64,000 nt of DNA, taken from Prochlorococcus sp. AG-402-K10 (lineage in GTDB: Bacteria; Cyanobacteriota; Cyanobacteriia; PCC-6307; Cyanobiaceae). A program made the position numbers and the translations under genes. Below are positions 31,049 through 40,506 of the stretch, in pieces (the stretch's first letter is position 1; each line of letters opens with the position of its first letter). The stretch lies in the NCBI GenBank assembly GCA_003216835.1, contig QCIF01000001.1, positions 1 through 64,000 of the forward strand. Direction: 5' to 3'. The notes beneath the pieces were generated by a model. The model worked only from the letters and a program-made list of their open reading frames with translations, ran no database searches and had not been told where the DNA came from.

Positions 31049-32137
31049 TTAAACATTAGTTGATAATTGAAACTTTGAAAGATTATCTTTTTCATCCAAA
31101 TCAAAGACTTTACAAAATGCTTGAATAACTTTTTCACCTGAGTCAACTTGTTCAAGAGGATCTTTTCTTAATCTATGTCGTAAGGAACAAGTAATTACCC
31201 TAGCAATATCTTCTTCTTGAACTTCAGTTCTACCCTCATAGGCTGCAATTGCCCTCGCTGATCTATTAGTAACAATATCTCCACGCAAACCATCAACATC
31301 TAGCTCTCCACAGATTGCAGAAATATTTAATCTAAGATCGTCATCCATTTGAACTGAATTTAATATTTCCTGAGCTTTAATAACTTTTTGTTGAAGGTCG
31401 TCCTGTTGTTTCTCTACTCTTATCGAAAAGGCGTCGGGATTATCATCAAAAGAGGTTCTCTGATCAACAACCTTAACTCTTAATTCTGCATCTCTTACTG
31501 TCTTTACCTCAACACTCATTCCAAATCTGTCTAGTAATTGAGGTCTTAATTCCCCTTCCTCTGGATTGCCAGAACCAATCAAAACGAATCTTGCAGGATG
31601 TCTAACTGAAACCCCTTCTCTTTCAACGGTATTCCACCCAGAGGCTGCTGAATCTAAGAGAACATCTACCAAATGATCATCAAGTAGATTTACTTCATCT
31701 ACATATAATAATCCTCTATTTGCTTTTGCTAACAAACCTGGTTCAAAGGCTTTAACGCCCTCGCTTAAAGCTTTTTCTATATCAATAGTTCCGCATAGTC
31801 TGTCTTCAGTAGCACCTAAAGGCAAATCAACCATTGGTACCTGTTTTTGATCACTCTCTAGAATTTCTCCTTGAACAACTTTTTCTAAAACTTCTCTACT
31901 TTGCAAATCAGGATCAAGCAAGGAGCTATTATAAGGATCGTCTTTAACAACTTCTATTGCTGGCAACAAATCAGCTAAAGCTCTAATTGTGGTTGACTTC
32001 CCAGTCCCTCTATCTCCCATTATCATTACACCTCCAATTCTTGGATCAATAACATTTAATAAAAGAGCTAATTTCATTTCTTCCTGACCAATTACCGCCG
32101 TAAAAGGAAAAACTCTTCTTTTCTTTGTTGTAGTCAC
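31049..32137 (-). CDS. chlI: Magnesium chelatase ATPase subunit I
   Basis: AAA+ subunit that, with ChlD and ChlH, inserts Mg into protoporphyrin IX for chlorophyll synthesis. 362 residues. Walker A is GDRGTGKST (41-49), Walker B is [12 protein letters not shown] near 142, sensor I is [20 protein letters not shown], and the arginine-rich C-terminal helical lid ([13 protein letters not shown]) follows. The gene is in line with ruvC and the cyclo-ligase. Its start is 119 bases downstream of the RNA methyltransferase gene, where its promoter probably lies. Confidence 0.96.
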   Translation of the reverse strand: MTTTKKRRVFPFTAVIGQEEMKLALLLNVIDPRIGGVMIMGDRGTGKSTTIRALADLLPAIEVVKDDPYNSSLLDPDLQSREVLEKVVQGEILESDQKQVPMVDLPLGATEDRLCGTIDIEKALSEGVKAFEPGLLAKANRGLLYVDEVNLLDDHLVDVLLDSAASGWNTVEREGVSVRHPARFVLIGSGNPEEGELRPQLLDRFGMSVEVKTVRDAELRVKVVDQRTSFDDNPDAFSIRVEKQQDDLQQKVIKAQEILNSVQMDDDLRLNISAICGELDVDGLRGDIVTNRSARAIAAYEGRTEVQEEDIARVITCSLRHRLRKDPLEQVDSGEKVIQAFCKVFDLDEKDNLSKFQLSTNV

Positions 32138-32256
32138 AGGTTTAGTTTTCTTTAATTATCAAATGTTCAATAGATGCTACTTCAGAAAATGTTTTTAGTA
32201 AATATACATATCAAATTGAAACTTCACAAATAAAGTTTTATTTAATTTTATTATTG

Positions 32257-33000
32257 TTAATTACTTTTTGAATTATTCAAGAACCAATTGATTTGATGCA
32301 CAATTCCTCTCAAGATATTCATTTCATGAATTGATGTGTTTGCTCTTAAGATGTATTTTTTAAACTTACTTATTTTAGCCCTAGATGTATGTTTCAAAAG
32401 ATATCCAACCCTAAAGAGCATTTCCTCTATCTCCAAAAAAGATTCATTTATCTGATTTGATGAGGCAAGATCAAAAACTTTTAATTCCTTATGTAAATCT
32501 CTTTTAGGAGATTTATTTAATTCATAAAGTATTATTGAAACTGCATGAGATAAATTTAATGAAGGGTAATTCTCAGAAGAGGGTATATTAATAATCCTAT
32601 GAGCCATAAGCAATTCTTCATTAGTTAAACCTCTATCTTCTCTCCCAAATAAAATTGCTAAATTATTTATCTGTTGTAGAGATAATATCCAGTTATATAT
32701 CTCTTCAGGTGATTCATAGAAAGAATCTTTGCTTTTATCTACTCTCCCACAGGTAGCAAGGACTAAATCACAATCAGATATAGCCTGTTCAAGATTATTA
32801 AAGATTTCACATTTATCAATATATCTTTGACCTTTAAGAGCCATTTTTTTTGCTTCTAAGGAGTATATATCACATTTAGGGGAAATAATTCTTAATTCAT
32901 CAACTTCGAAATTGGCGCATAATCTTGCAATACTTCCCACATTTAAAGGACCATTAGGTTCCACTAATATGACTTTTAAATTTGAATAATTCCTCTCCAA
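32257..33000 (-). CDS. TrmH/SpoU-family RNA 2'-O-methyltransferase (TrmJ-like)
   Basis: A 247-residue SPOUT methyltransferase. Motif 1 is ILVEPNGPLNVGSIARLCANF (Asn/Arg catalytic), motif 2 is LFGREDRGLTNEEL, and motif 3 is NYPSLNLSHAVSIILYEL, which forms the knot. The C-terminal extension of about 80 residues fits TrmJ, which methylates position 32 of tRNAs. Other SpoU members cannot be excluded. It ends one base from the cytochrome gene upstream. Confidence 0.85.
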   Translation of the reverse strand: MERNYSNLKVILVEPNGPLNVGSIARLCANFEVDELRIISPKCDIYSLEAKKMALKGQRYIDKCEIFNNLEQAISDCDLVLATCGRVDKSKDSFYESPEEIYNWILSLQQINNLAILFGREDRGLTNEELLMAHRIINIPSSENYPSLNLSHAVSIILYELNKSPKRDLHKELKVFDLASSNQINESFLEIEEMLFRVGYLLKHTSRAKISKFKKYILRANTSIHEMNILRGIVHQINWFLNNSKSN

Positions 33001-33001
33001 A

Positions 33002-33388
33002 TTAATCCAAGCTATGTAAATACTTTAGTAAATTAGCCATATTTTGAGGATCAATTTCAAAACTTGGCATAGGTGGTGTAAGGCCACCAGTTACTTGTTT
33101 TATGATCTCCTTATCATTAAAACTTTGAGTTATTCTGTGTAAATCTGGTCCTACTAATCCTCTCGCCGTAATTCCATGACATCCAACGCAATTTGTTTTG
33201 AAAAGAGCATTTCCATCTTTAACAGATCCTTCAAGTTCAAGAGTTTTAACAATATATTGATTTGAGTCATGATTCATTAGGTAAATCAGAACACAAATCA
33301 TAAAAGCAACAAGTAAAAAAATAAAAAACCTTTTCCAGTTCTCTTGTTTTCGTTTCTTTTCTGCTGCAGATGATGAAGATGTTGTCAC
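33002..33388 (-). CDS. cytM: Membrane-anchored c-type cytochrome (CytM-like)
   Basis: 128 residues. A basic N-terminus, one hydrophobic helix (about residues 20-38) and then a single class I cytochrome domain: heme-binding CVGCH (67-71) in [16 protein letters not shown], and the axial Met in PPMPSF (Met107). Uncleaved anchor, size and sequence fit cytochrome cM, which is found only in cyanobacteria and modulates respiration and photosynthesis. The start is 55 bases from petG on the other strand. Confidence 0.82.
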   Translation of the reverse strand: MTTSSSSAAEKKRKQENWKRFFIFLLVAFMICVLIYLMNHDSNQYIVKTLELEGSVKDGNALFKTNCVGCHGITARGLVGPDLHRITQSFNDKEIIKQVTGGLTPPMPSFEIDPQNMANLLKYLHSLD

Positions 33389-33443
33389 AAAAAATAGTCC
33401 CTGTGTAACAATTGTGAATAAGAAATTAAAAAAATGCCAGAAA

Positions 33444-33563
33444 ATGATTGAGCCTCTTTTATGTGGAATAGTCTTGGGACTAGTCCCAATTACTCTCTTA
33501 GGATTATTTGTAAGTGCTTGGAATCAATATAGAAGAGGTTCAGGAATCTTAGACATAGATTAA
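33444..33563 (+). CDS. petG: Cytochrome b6f complex subunit 5
   Basis: 39 residues: [20 protein letters not shown] followed by [19 protein letters not shown]. This is an almost exact match to PetG, a single-helix subunit needed for b6f assembly and stability in the thylakoid membrane. It was too short for simple ORF listing. It is divergent from the cytochrome gene and its last 15 bases overlap the end of rsmD on the other strand. Confidence 0.96.
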   Translation: MIEPLLCGIVLGLVPITLLGLFVSAWNQYRRGSGILDID

Positions 33564-34139
33564 AAAAGTTAACCTTGACTGTCCATAATCTCTAACATCA
33601 ATAGTTTCCCATAAGTTACTTTTTTTAATAACCAATTCAGGTGAGTGTTCACAAATAACTATTGATTCTTTTTTTATAAAATTACAATTAAAGATTTGAT
33701 CTAAAACTAATTCATGGTAATTTGCACCGTATGGTGGATCTAAGTAAATAAAATCAAATTTTAACTTATTAAAATCACTATTTTTAGATAATGAGTTTCT
33801 CTCATGATTTGGTTTTGTCCAAATTAAAACGTCTTTGCAAATAACATCAATATCTTTTTTTCTGCTTTCGATATTCTGAAGTGAAAGAAGATTTTTTAAA
33901 CATATTTTTGAATTGTTTTTATTTTTTTCAATCGCAACAATTTTTTTTGCTCCGTGATTATATGCCTCACAAGATATTGCTCCAGTACCACTGAACAAAT
34001 CTAACCAGTTACTATTCTCTACTCTGTCTCTCAATATGTTAAAAATAGCTTCCCTGACCCTTAAAGTAGTAGGCCTAGTATAAATATTTTTTGGACTTTC
34101 AAGCCTTTTACCTCCTATTAACCTTAATTTTGTCTTCAT
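33549..34139 (-). CDS. rsmD: RsmD-type 16S rRNA guanine-N2 methyltransferase
   Basis: Adds a methyl group to G966 of 16S rRNA in the small subunit. 196 residues. The opening [13 protein letters not shown] and [15 protein letters not shown] are typical. The SAM motif is [29 protein letters not shown], and the catalytic motif DPPY appears in [14 protein letters not shown]. Its last five codons overlap petG in antisense. Confidence 0.9.
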   Translation of the reverse strand: MKTKLRLIGGKRLESPKNIYTRPTTLRVREAIFNILRDRVENSNWLDLFSGTGAISCEAYNHGAKKIVAIEKNKNNSKICLKNLLSLQNIESRKKDIDVICKDVLIWTKPNHERNSLSKNSDFNKLKFDFIYLDPPYGANYHELVLDQIFNCNFIKKESIVICEHSPELVIKKSNLWETIDVRDYGQSRLTFLIYV

Positions 34140-34150
34140 ATATCTTGAAA

Positions 34151-34768
34151 TTATTGAATATTTTCAAGCCACCTTCGTAAGAATTTCTCTCCAGTTTTAC
34201 CAGATTTTTCTGGATGAAATTGACAAGCTAATAAATTATCATTTTCAATTATTGCAGTTAATTTTTCATAACCATAATTAACGTTAGCTGCAATTATATT
34301 TGAGTCTTTAGGGACTGCATGATAGGAATGAACAAAATATACCCAATTATTAAATTCACCATCTTTTATTAAAGTATTATTTTTTGTTTGATTTAGTTTG
34401 CACCAACCAACATGTGGAGATCTTTGGTCAAATATACTAGGTATTTTCTTTATTTGACCCTTAATTATACCTAGACCACTAAGTGAACCTTCATCACTTG
34501 ATTCAAAAAGTAGTTGTAGCCCTAAACAAATTCCTAAGAATGATTTCCCGCTACTAATCCAATTCTTAATATGCATTATTAAATCTGTATCTCTAAGATT
34601 AATCATTGCTGGATCAAAGGAACCAACTCCAGGTAGTATTAACGCCTTGCAATCCTTCGATTGATCAATATTTTTAATTAATAAAATTTCTTCTCCAAGA
34701 CTTTCTAGAGATTTTGTTACAGAATGAATATTTCCCATTCCGTAATCTATAAGTCCTATTTTATGCAA
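34151..34768 (-). CDS. hisH: Imidazole glycerol phosphate synthase glutaminase subunit
   Basis: Glutaminase that supplies ammonia to HisF in histidine synthesis. The likely start is the TTG at 34768 (205 residues, giving the usual KIGLIDYGMGNIHSV opening); the open frame continues upstream into trxA, but this is not expected to be translated. Catalytic Cys81 lies in LGICLGLQLLFE, and the His-Glu pair in CQFHPEKSG. It begins ten bases after the trxA stop and is likely co-transcribed with it. Confidence 0.92.
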   Translation of the reverse strand: MHKIGLIDYGMGNIHSVTKSLESLGEEILLIKNIDQSKDCKALILPGVGSFDPAMINLRDTDLIMHIKNWISSGKSFLGICLGLQLLFESSDEGSLSGLGIIKGQIKKIPSIFDQRSPHVGWCKLNQTKNNTLIKDGEFNNWVYFVHSYHAVPKDSNIIAANVNYGYEKLTAIIENDNLLACQFHPEKSGKTGEKFLRRWLENIQ

Positions 34769-34778
34769 AGTTTTATTA

Positions 34779-35102
34779 TCACAAATGCTTAGATAAAGTG
34801 CTTGAAAGGGTAGCTTTTGGAACAGCACCTACAACAGTATCTACTTTTTGACCTCCTTTAAAGATCATTAAAGTTGGGATACTTCTTATTCCATATTGAC
34901 TTGCAACATTTGGATTTTCATCAGTATTTAATTTGAAAACTTTAATTTTTCCTTCAAAGTCTTTAGAAATTTCTTCTACTACTGGTGCTACCATCCTACA
35001 AGGGCCACACCATGGCGCCCAAAAATCAACTAATACTGGTAGATTACTTTGAAGTACTTCTTTGTCAAAAGATGAATCTGTTACGGCTGGAGCTGAAGAC
35101 AT
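34779..35102 (-). CDS. trxA: Thioredoxin
   Basis: 107-residue m-type thioredoxin with the redox site WCGPC (31-35), the cis-Pro in [10 protein letters not shown] and the usual [14 protein letters not shown] helix. It is reduced by thioredoxin reductase and regulates many enzymes in the light. Yfr1 and then guaB lie upstream on the same strand, the standard order in Prochlorococcus. Confidence 0.95.
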   Translation of the reverse strand: MSSAPAVTDSSFDKEVLQSNLPVLVDFWAPWCGPCRMVAPVVEEISKDFEGKIKVFKLNTDENPNVASQYGIRSIPTLMIFKGGQKVDTVVGAVPKATLSSTLSKHL

Positions 35103-35193
35103 AATTTAAGTATTCCTTTTAAGAAATTTAGCAGGCTATTCTTTTAAGTGATGATTTCATTACAGATAAACTAATATAAGTAACAAATATCAA

Positions 35194-35247
35194 AAAAAAG
35201 CCCGAATAACGGGCGATTTTGTGTGTGAGGAGTATGGGGGTTAACCC
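35194..35247 (-). ncRNA. yfr1: Small RNA Yfr1
   Basis: On the minus strand it starts GGGTTAACCCCCAT, continues through the strictly conserved ACTCCTCACAC core (35223-35233), and ends in a GC-rich terminator stem GCCCG/CGGGC followed by a T tract (35192-35215). A TATTAT -10 box lies at 35256-35261. Sequence, size (about 54 bases) and place between guaB and trxA match Yfr1, a trans-acting RNA known to repress outer-membrane porin mRNAs in Prochlorococcus. Confidence 0.93.
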
Positions 35248-35328
35248 ATTTTTACATAATAACTCTTAAAAAGGTTTTTGCTGAAAATCAATACGAGAGT
35301 TTTTATAAATAGTTCTCTGTTTTAGATA

Positions 35329-36492
35329 TTATTTACCCATCCCAAGCTGCTGAGCTTTTTGATATACCTTACCTTCTGTTAAAAGTGATGGAGCAATAAC
35401 TATTTCTACATTTTGCATTTCCTTGATGTTTTTAACCCCAAGAGTGCTCATGGATGTCCTTATTGCACCAAGTAAATTATGTGTCCCATCGTCAAGCAAT
35501 GCTGGGCCTTTAATAATCCTTTCTAAAGATCCTGAAGAACCGACTTCAATTCTCGTACCTCGAGGTAATATTGGGCTTGGTGTAGCCATACCCCAGTGAT
35601 AGCCATTTCCTGGAGCACTTGATGACTTAGCTATGGGAGAACCAATCATTACTGCATCTGCACCACATGCTAAACATTTACAAATATCTCCACCAGTAAC
35701 AATTCCACCATCAGCAATAATAGGAATATACTTTCCACTTTCTTGAAGGTAATCATCTCTTGCCGAACGACAATCAGCAATTGCTGTTGCTTGAGGTATT
35801 CCAATTCCTAACACCCCTCTCGATGTACAAGCAGCTCCTGGGCCTATACCAACCATTAACCCAGATACTCCTGCCTTCATAAGCAGATGTGCAACTTCAT
35901 AAGTTACACAATTTCCTGCTATTACTGGAACTTTCAAAGATTGACATAAATTCCTAATACTCAATGATTCCTTTCCTTCCATACCAAGGTGCTCAGTGGA
36001 AACTACAGTACCTTGCAAAAAAAATAAATCTATATTCGAATCAACGAGTGTCTCTCTAAATTTTATAGCGGCTTGAGGAGTTCCACTTAAAGCAGCTATT
36101 CCACCCTTTTCTTTAATTTCATTTATTCTTTTTAATATAAGTTCCTTCTTTACGGGTTCACTATAGATTTTCTGCATTAATGGAACAAATTCATTTTTTC
36201 CAACAGATGAGATTTGGGACAATATTTCTTCGGGATATTCATATCTAGTTTGTATCCCCTCCATATTAAGTACCCCAAGAGAACCTAATTTACTAAGTTC
36301 TATTGCTGTTTTTACATCGACAACGCTATCCATTGCGCTAGCAATAATGGGTACTTCTCTTTTAAAATTGCCTATTGTCCAGGAAGGGTCTGTCAAATCG
36401 TAATCAAGAGTTCTATTCCCTGGTACTAAAGCTATTTCATCAATACCATAAGCCCTTCTGACTTTTCTGTTTAAACCAAGTTCAATATTCAC
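35329..36492 (-). CDS. guaB: GuaB-type inosine monophosphate dehydrogenase family protein (GuaB3 type)
   Basis: 387 residues from the GTG at 36492, which gives the start expected for marine cyanobacteria (VNIELGLNRKVRRAYGIDEI). An upstream reading to 36555 adds 21 residues but is unlikely. TIM-barrel signatures: IASAMDSVVD, the flexible loop GIGPGAACTSRG with the catalytic Cys, and GGIVTGGDICKCLACGADAVMIG (phosphate site). The CBS pair of classical IMPDH is missing, as in the GuaB3 group. The reaction is NAD-dependent oxidation of IMP to XMP. Confidence 0.9.
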   Translation of the reverse strand: MNIELGLNRKVRRAYGIDEIALVPGNRTLDYDLTDPSWTIGNFKREVPIIASAMDSVVDVKTAIELSKLGSLGVLNMEGIQTRYEYPEEILSQISSVGKNEFVPLMQKIYSEPVKKELILKRINEIKEKGGIAALSGTPQAAIKFRETLVDSNIDLFFLQGTVVSTEHLGMEGKESLSIRNLCQSLKVPVIAGNCVTYEVAHLLMKAGVSGLMVGIGPGAACTSRGVLGIGIPQATAIADCRSARDDYLQESGKYIPIIADGGIVTGGDICKCLACGADAVMIGSPIAKSSSAPGNGYHWGMATPSPILPRGTRIEVGSSGSLERIIKGPALLDDGTHNLLGAIRTSMSTLGVKNIKEMQNVEIVIAPSLLTEGKVYQKAQQLGMGK

Positions 36493-36670
36493 GGATTTTT
36501 TAATTATTCTGATTAAATTAACAACTAAAGGTGTAATAAGCCAATTATTATTCAAAAAAAACAGTTTTTTTTCTTATTTGTGTGTAAATGTGAGTATTTG
36601 GCAATTAATTATAAGTTTTTTTTTATTCATTATGACAATCAGTGCTTATTATTAAATAAAGCCTTTTTGT

Positions 36671-39268
36671 ATGTCTGATATTGTTGATTCTGGGGATTCT
36701 GAATTGAGCGAAAACAACGATCGTATCGTTCAGACTGATTTAAGAAAAGAAATGTCTCGTTCATACCTTGAGTATGCAATGAGCGTTATTGTTGGTCGTG
36801 CACTTCCAGATGCCAGAGATGGATTAAAGCCCGTACACAGAAGAATTCTTTACGCAATGTATGAGCTCGGGTTGACTAGTGGAAGGCCTTATAGAAAATG
36901 CGCGAGAGTAGTTGGAGAAGTTCTTGGGAAATACCATCCTCACGGAGACACTGCTGTTTATGATGCCTTGGTAAGGATGGCACAAGATTTTTCTATGCGC
37001 ATGCCTCTTATAGATGGCCATGGAAACTTTGGTTCAGTAGATAATGATCCGCCTGCTGCTATGAGGTATACAGAATCACGCCTGCAATCCCTTACAGATG
37101 AAAGTTTACTTGAGGATATTGAATCGGAGACTGTAGATTTTTCTGATAATTTTGATGGATCTCAACAAGAGCCAACTGTTTTGCCCGCAAGGATACCTCA
37201 ACTCCTTTTAAATGGTTCTTCTGGTATAGCTGTAGGAATGGCTACTAATATTCCACCTCATAATTTAGGAGAATTAATAAGTGGTCTTAAATCAATAATT
37301 AAAAACCCCGAAATCGAAGATAAAGATCTTTTTGAATTAATTAAAGGTCCTGATTTCCCTACTGGAGGGCAAATCCTAGGAAGGAATGGCATTAAAGAAA
37401 CTTTTATAACAGGAAGAGGTTCAATAACTATGAGAGGGGTAGCAGATATTGAACAAATAAAGTCAACTGGCAGAGCAGAAAAAGATGCTGTAATAATAAC
37501 TGAACTACCTTTCCAAACTAATAAAGCAGCTTTAATAGAAAGGATCGCAGATTTAGTTAATGATAAAAAATTAGAAGGCATCTCTGATATTAGAGACGAA
37601 AGTGATCGAGATGGGATGCGTATTGTGATCGAGCTAAAAAGAGATTCCTATCCTCAGGTTGTTTTAAATAATTTATTCAAGTTAACACCTCTTCAAAATA
37701 ACTTTAGTGCAAATATTCTTGCTCTTGTCAAAGGCGAGCCCACAACTCTTTCACTTAGAAAAATGTTAGATGTATTTCTAGATTTTAGAGTTGAAACTAT
37801 TAGAAGAAGAACAAACTTTTTATTAAAGAAAGCAGAAGAAAGAGATCATATTGTTCAAGGCCTATTATTAGCCTTAGATGCTATGGATGAAATAATATCC
37901 TTAATAAGGTCAGCAAAGGATACCAATACAGCTCGAGAAAAATTACAAAACGACCATGAATTATCGGCTACTCAAGCAGAAGCAATTTTGCAAATGCAAT
38001 TAAGGAGATTAACGGCGTTAGAGGCAGATAAAATTAAAGCAGAGCATGATGAACTAACAGCAAAAATAAATAAATACAAAGATATACTTAATGATAAAGG
38101 AAAGATCTTTGAAATAATTCTGACCGAACTTAGTAAAATTGATGAAAAGTTTTCATCCCCAAGAAAAACTAAAATTCTTGATTTAGGTGGCGGCCTGGAT
38201 GATATTGATCTAATTGCAAATGAGAGATCAGTAGTTTTATTGACTGAAGCTGGTTATTTAAAAAGAATTCCTGTTAATGAATTTGAATCCACTAGCAGAG
38301 GGTCTAGGGGGAAAGCTGGCACTAAAACCCAGGGAGATGATGAAGTTAAATTATTCATAAGCTGTAATGATCATGACACTCTTTTGCTCTTCAGTGATAG
38401 AGGAGTAGCATATGCCCTTCCTGCTTATAGAGTTCCCATGAGTAGTAGAACAGCAAAAGGAACTCCTTCTGTTCAACTCCTTCCAATTCCCAGAGAGGAA
38501 CAAATTACCTCTCTTGTATCTGTAGATTCATTTGACAACGAATGTTACTTATTAATGTTAACTAATGCAGGGTTTATAAAAAGGACATCACTTAGTGCTT
38601 TTTCTAAAATACGATCAAATGGATTAATAGGAATTAATTTAGAAGATGGAGATGCTTTGAAATGGGTAAGATTATCAAAAGAAGGAGATAGTGTTCTAAT
38701 TGGATCAAGAACAGGAATGACGATACATTTCAGGTTGGATCTTAATGAATTAAGACCCCTTGGTAGAACAGCTAGGGGTGTTAAATCAATGAACTTAAGA
38801 GATGGCGACAATCTCGTTTCCATGGATGTCTTAACATCCAATCTAGTTGATAAATTAGCAAAAATTGAAGATCCAGTTAAAGAGATTGATTCTGATATCG
38901 AGAGTAATTCGTCTAATGGACCTTGGGTTTTAGTAGCCAGTGCATTTGGTCTTGGGAAGAGAGTACCAGTAACACAGTTTAGGTTACAAAAAAGAGCTGG
39001 TATGGGTTTAAGAGCTATAAAGTTTAGAATAAAAAACGATGCACTTGTTGGGTTGAAGGTACTTGGAGAAGGTGAAGAAATCCTTTTAGTAACAGAAAAG
39101 GGAGTTATTGTAAGAACCAATGCAGATAAAATCTCTCAGCAATCCAGAGCTGCTACTGGAGTAAAATTACAAAAGCTGGATGAGGGAGATCATTTATCTG
39201 AAGTTGTCCTTGTTCCTCGTGAACAAATCAAGGATGAAGATAAATTAATTTCAAGCGAACATGATTAA
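36671..39268 (+). CDS. gyrA: DNA gyrase subunit A
   Basis: 865-residue subunit that cuts and rejoins DNA in negative supercoiling. The N-terminal breakage domain has [24 protein letters not shown] and the catalytic Tyr133 in AAMRYTESR. The coiled coil spans about 360-460. The C-terminal beta-pinwheel (about 500-850) has the repeated blades, and the GyrA-box position reads SRGSRGKAG instead of QRRGGKG. The quinolone-determining Ser is Thr94 here. Transcribed away from guaB. Confidence 0.96.
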   Translation: MSDIVDSGDSELSENNDRIVQTDLRKEMSRSYLEYAMSVIVGRALPDARDGLKPVHRRILYAMYELGLTSGRPYRKCARVVGEVLGKYHPHGDTAVYDALVRMAQDFSMRMPLIDGHGNFGSVDNDPPAAMRYTESRLQSLTDESLLEDIESETVDFSDNFDGSQQEPTVLPARIPQLLLNGSSGIAVGMATNIPPHNLGELISGLKSIIKNPEIEDKDLFELIKGPDFPTGGQILGRNGIKETFITGRGSITMRGVADIEQIKSTGRAEKDAVIITELPFQTNKAALIERIADLVNDKKLEGISDIRDESDRDGMRIVIELKRDSYPQVVLNNLFKLTPLQNNFSANILALVKGEPTTLSLRKMLDVFLDFRVETIRRRTNFLLKKAEERDHIVQGLLLALDAMDEIISLIRSAKDTNTAREKLQNDHELSATQAEAILQMQLRRLTALEADKIKAEHDELTAKINKYKDILNDKGKIFEIILTELSKIDEKFSSPRKTKILDLGGGLDDIDLIANERSVVLLTEAGYLKRIPVNEFESTSRGSRGKAGTKTQGDDEVKLFISCNDHDTLLLFSDRGVAYALPAYRVPMSSRTAKGTPSVQLLPIPREEQITSLVSVDSFDNECYLLMLTNAGFIKRTSLSAFSKIRSNGLIGINLEDGDALKWVRLSKEGDSVLIGSRTGMTIHFRLDLNELRPLGRTARGVKSMNLRDGDNLVSMDVLTSNLVDKLAKIEDPVKEIDSDIESNSSNGPWVLVASAFGLGKRVPVTQFRLQKRAGMGLRAIKFRIKNDALVGLKVLGEGEEILLVTEKGVIVRTNADKISQQSRAATGVKLQKLDEGDHLSEVVLVPREQIKDEDKLISSEHD

Positions 39269-39291
39269 AAACAGGCATCTAATTAGATCAT

Positions 39292-40503
39292 ATGAAAATA
39301 CTTGATATTTTAATTTTAGGTTCTGGTCCCGCAGCATTATGTTTAGCTTCTGAATTAGCCAAACAGAATCTCAATATTATGGGTATATCAACTAAATCAC
39401 CAAAGGATAAATGGGAAAATACATATGGAATATGGGCATCTGAATTAGAGGAATTAGGATTAGAATCATTGCTATCGCATAGATGGTCAAATACAGTCAG
39501 TTTTTTTGGAAATGGAATAAATGAAAAGGGTAATAATTCTACAGAACATAGATATGATTACGGATTAATAAACCAGGAAGCCTTTCAAAATGAACTTTTA
39601 AAAAAATGTAAAGGTATTGAATGGCTGAATGAAACAGCGAAACAAATCACAGAAGACAAAAACTTTTCTGAAGTTATTTGTTTCTCAGGTCTAAAACTAA
39701 AAGCAAGATTAGTTATTGATGCTAGTGGCCATAAGAGTAACTTTATAAAAAGACCCGCCAGAGATGATGTAGCTCAACAAGCTGCTTATGGAATTGTTGG
39801 TAAATTTTCATCGCCTCCTGTTAATAAGGATCAGTTTGTTTTAATGGATTTTCGACCAGACCATTTAAACAAGGAAGAGAAACTATCATCCCCTTCCTTT
39901 CTTTATGCCATGGATCTAGGTAATGATACTTTTTTTGTTGAAGAGACATCATTAGCTAGTTATCCTGCTTTATCTCAAGATCGCCTTAAAAAAAGACTTT
40001 TTAGCAGATTAGAGAATAAAGGTATCCAGATAAAAGAGATATACCATGAAGAGAATTGTCTGTTTCCAATGAATTTACCTCTTCCATTTAAAAAACAATT
40101 TGTGCTTGGTTTTGGAGGAGCAGCAAGCATGGTTCATCCAGCATCTGGATACATGATCGGATCTTTATTAAGAAGAGCTCCACTACTTGCAGAAAAATTA
40201 GCAATTTATTTAAAAGAACCTGACCAAAGTTCTATTGAATTAGCCTCAAAAGGCTGGGAAGTCTTATGGCCTAATGAATTAACACAAAGACATAAACTTT
40301 ATCAATATGGTCTCCAAAGATTAATGCGTTTTGATGAGAGTAAATTAAGAAGTTTCTTTTCTAGCTTCTTTAAATTATCAACAAAAGAATGGGTAGGTTT
40401 TCTTACAAATACACTCCCTCTCCCAAAATTAATTTATGTAATGAGTAAGATGTTTATAAATTCACCTTTAAAAATTAAACTTGGGATGCTTAATATAAAT
40501 TAA
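39292..40503 (+). CDS. crtL: Lycopene cyclase (CrtL type)
   Basis: Flavoprotein that closes the rings of lycopene to make alpha- or beta-carotene. 403 residues. Dinucleotide motif ILGSGPAALCLASELA (7-22), the cyclase motif QAAYGIVGKF, MDFRPDH, LYAMDLGNDTFFVEETSL (cyclase signature near 200) and GFGGAASMVHPASGYMIGSLLRRAP near 275 are present. Prochlorococcus has two CrtL enzymes (beta and epsilon); which of them this is cannot be decided from the sequence alone, though I favour the beta type. It follows gyrA by 23 bases. Confidence 0.88.
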   Translation: MKILDILILGSGPAALCLASELAKQNLNIMGISTKSPKDKWENTYGIWASELEELGLESLLSHRWSNTVSFFGNGINEKGNNSTEHRYDYGLINQEAFQNELLKKCKGIEWLNETAKQITEDKNFSEVICFSGLKLKARLVIDASGHKSNFIKRPARDDVAQQAAYGIVGKFSSPPVNKDQFVLMDFRPDHLNKEEKLSSPSFLYAMDLGNDTFFVEETSLASYPALSQDRLKKRLFSRLENKGIQIKEIYHEENCLFPMNLPLPFKKQFVLGFGGAASMVHPASGYMIGSLLRRAPLLAEKLAIYLKEPDQSSIELASKGWEVLWPNELTQRHKLYQYGLQRLMRFDESKLRSFFSSFFKLSTKEWVGFLTNTLPLPKLIYVMSKMFINSPLKIKLGMLNIN

Positions 40504-40506
40504 ATT

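Noticed and set aside
34769-34828. Longer hisH start inside trxA
   Set aside because: It would overlap trxA by 50 bases and add residues foreign to HisH; the TTG at 34768 restores the family start.
36493-36555. Longer guaB start
   Set aside because: The added 21 residues do not fit the family; the GTG at 36492 gives the expected N-terminus.
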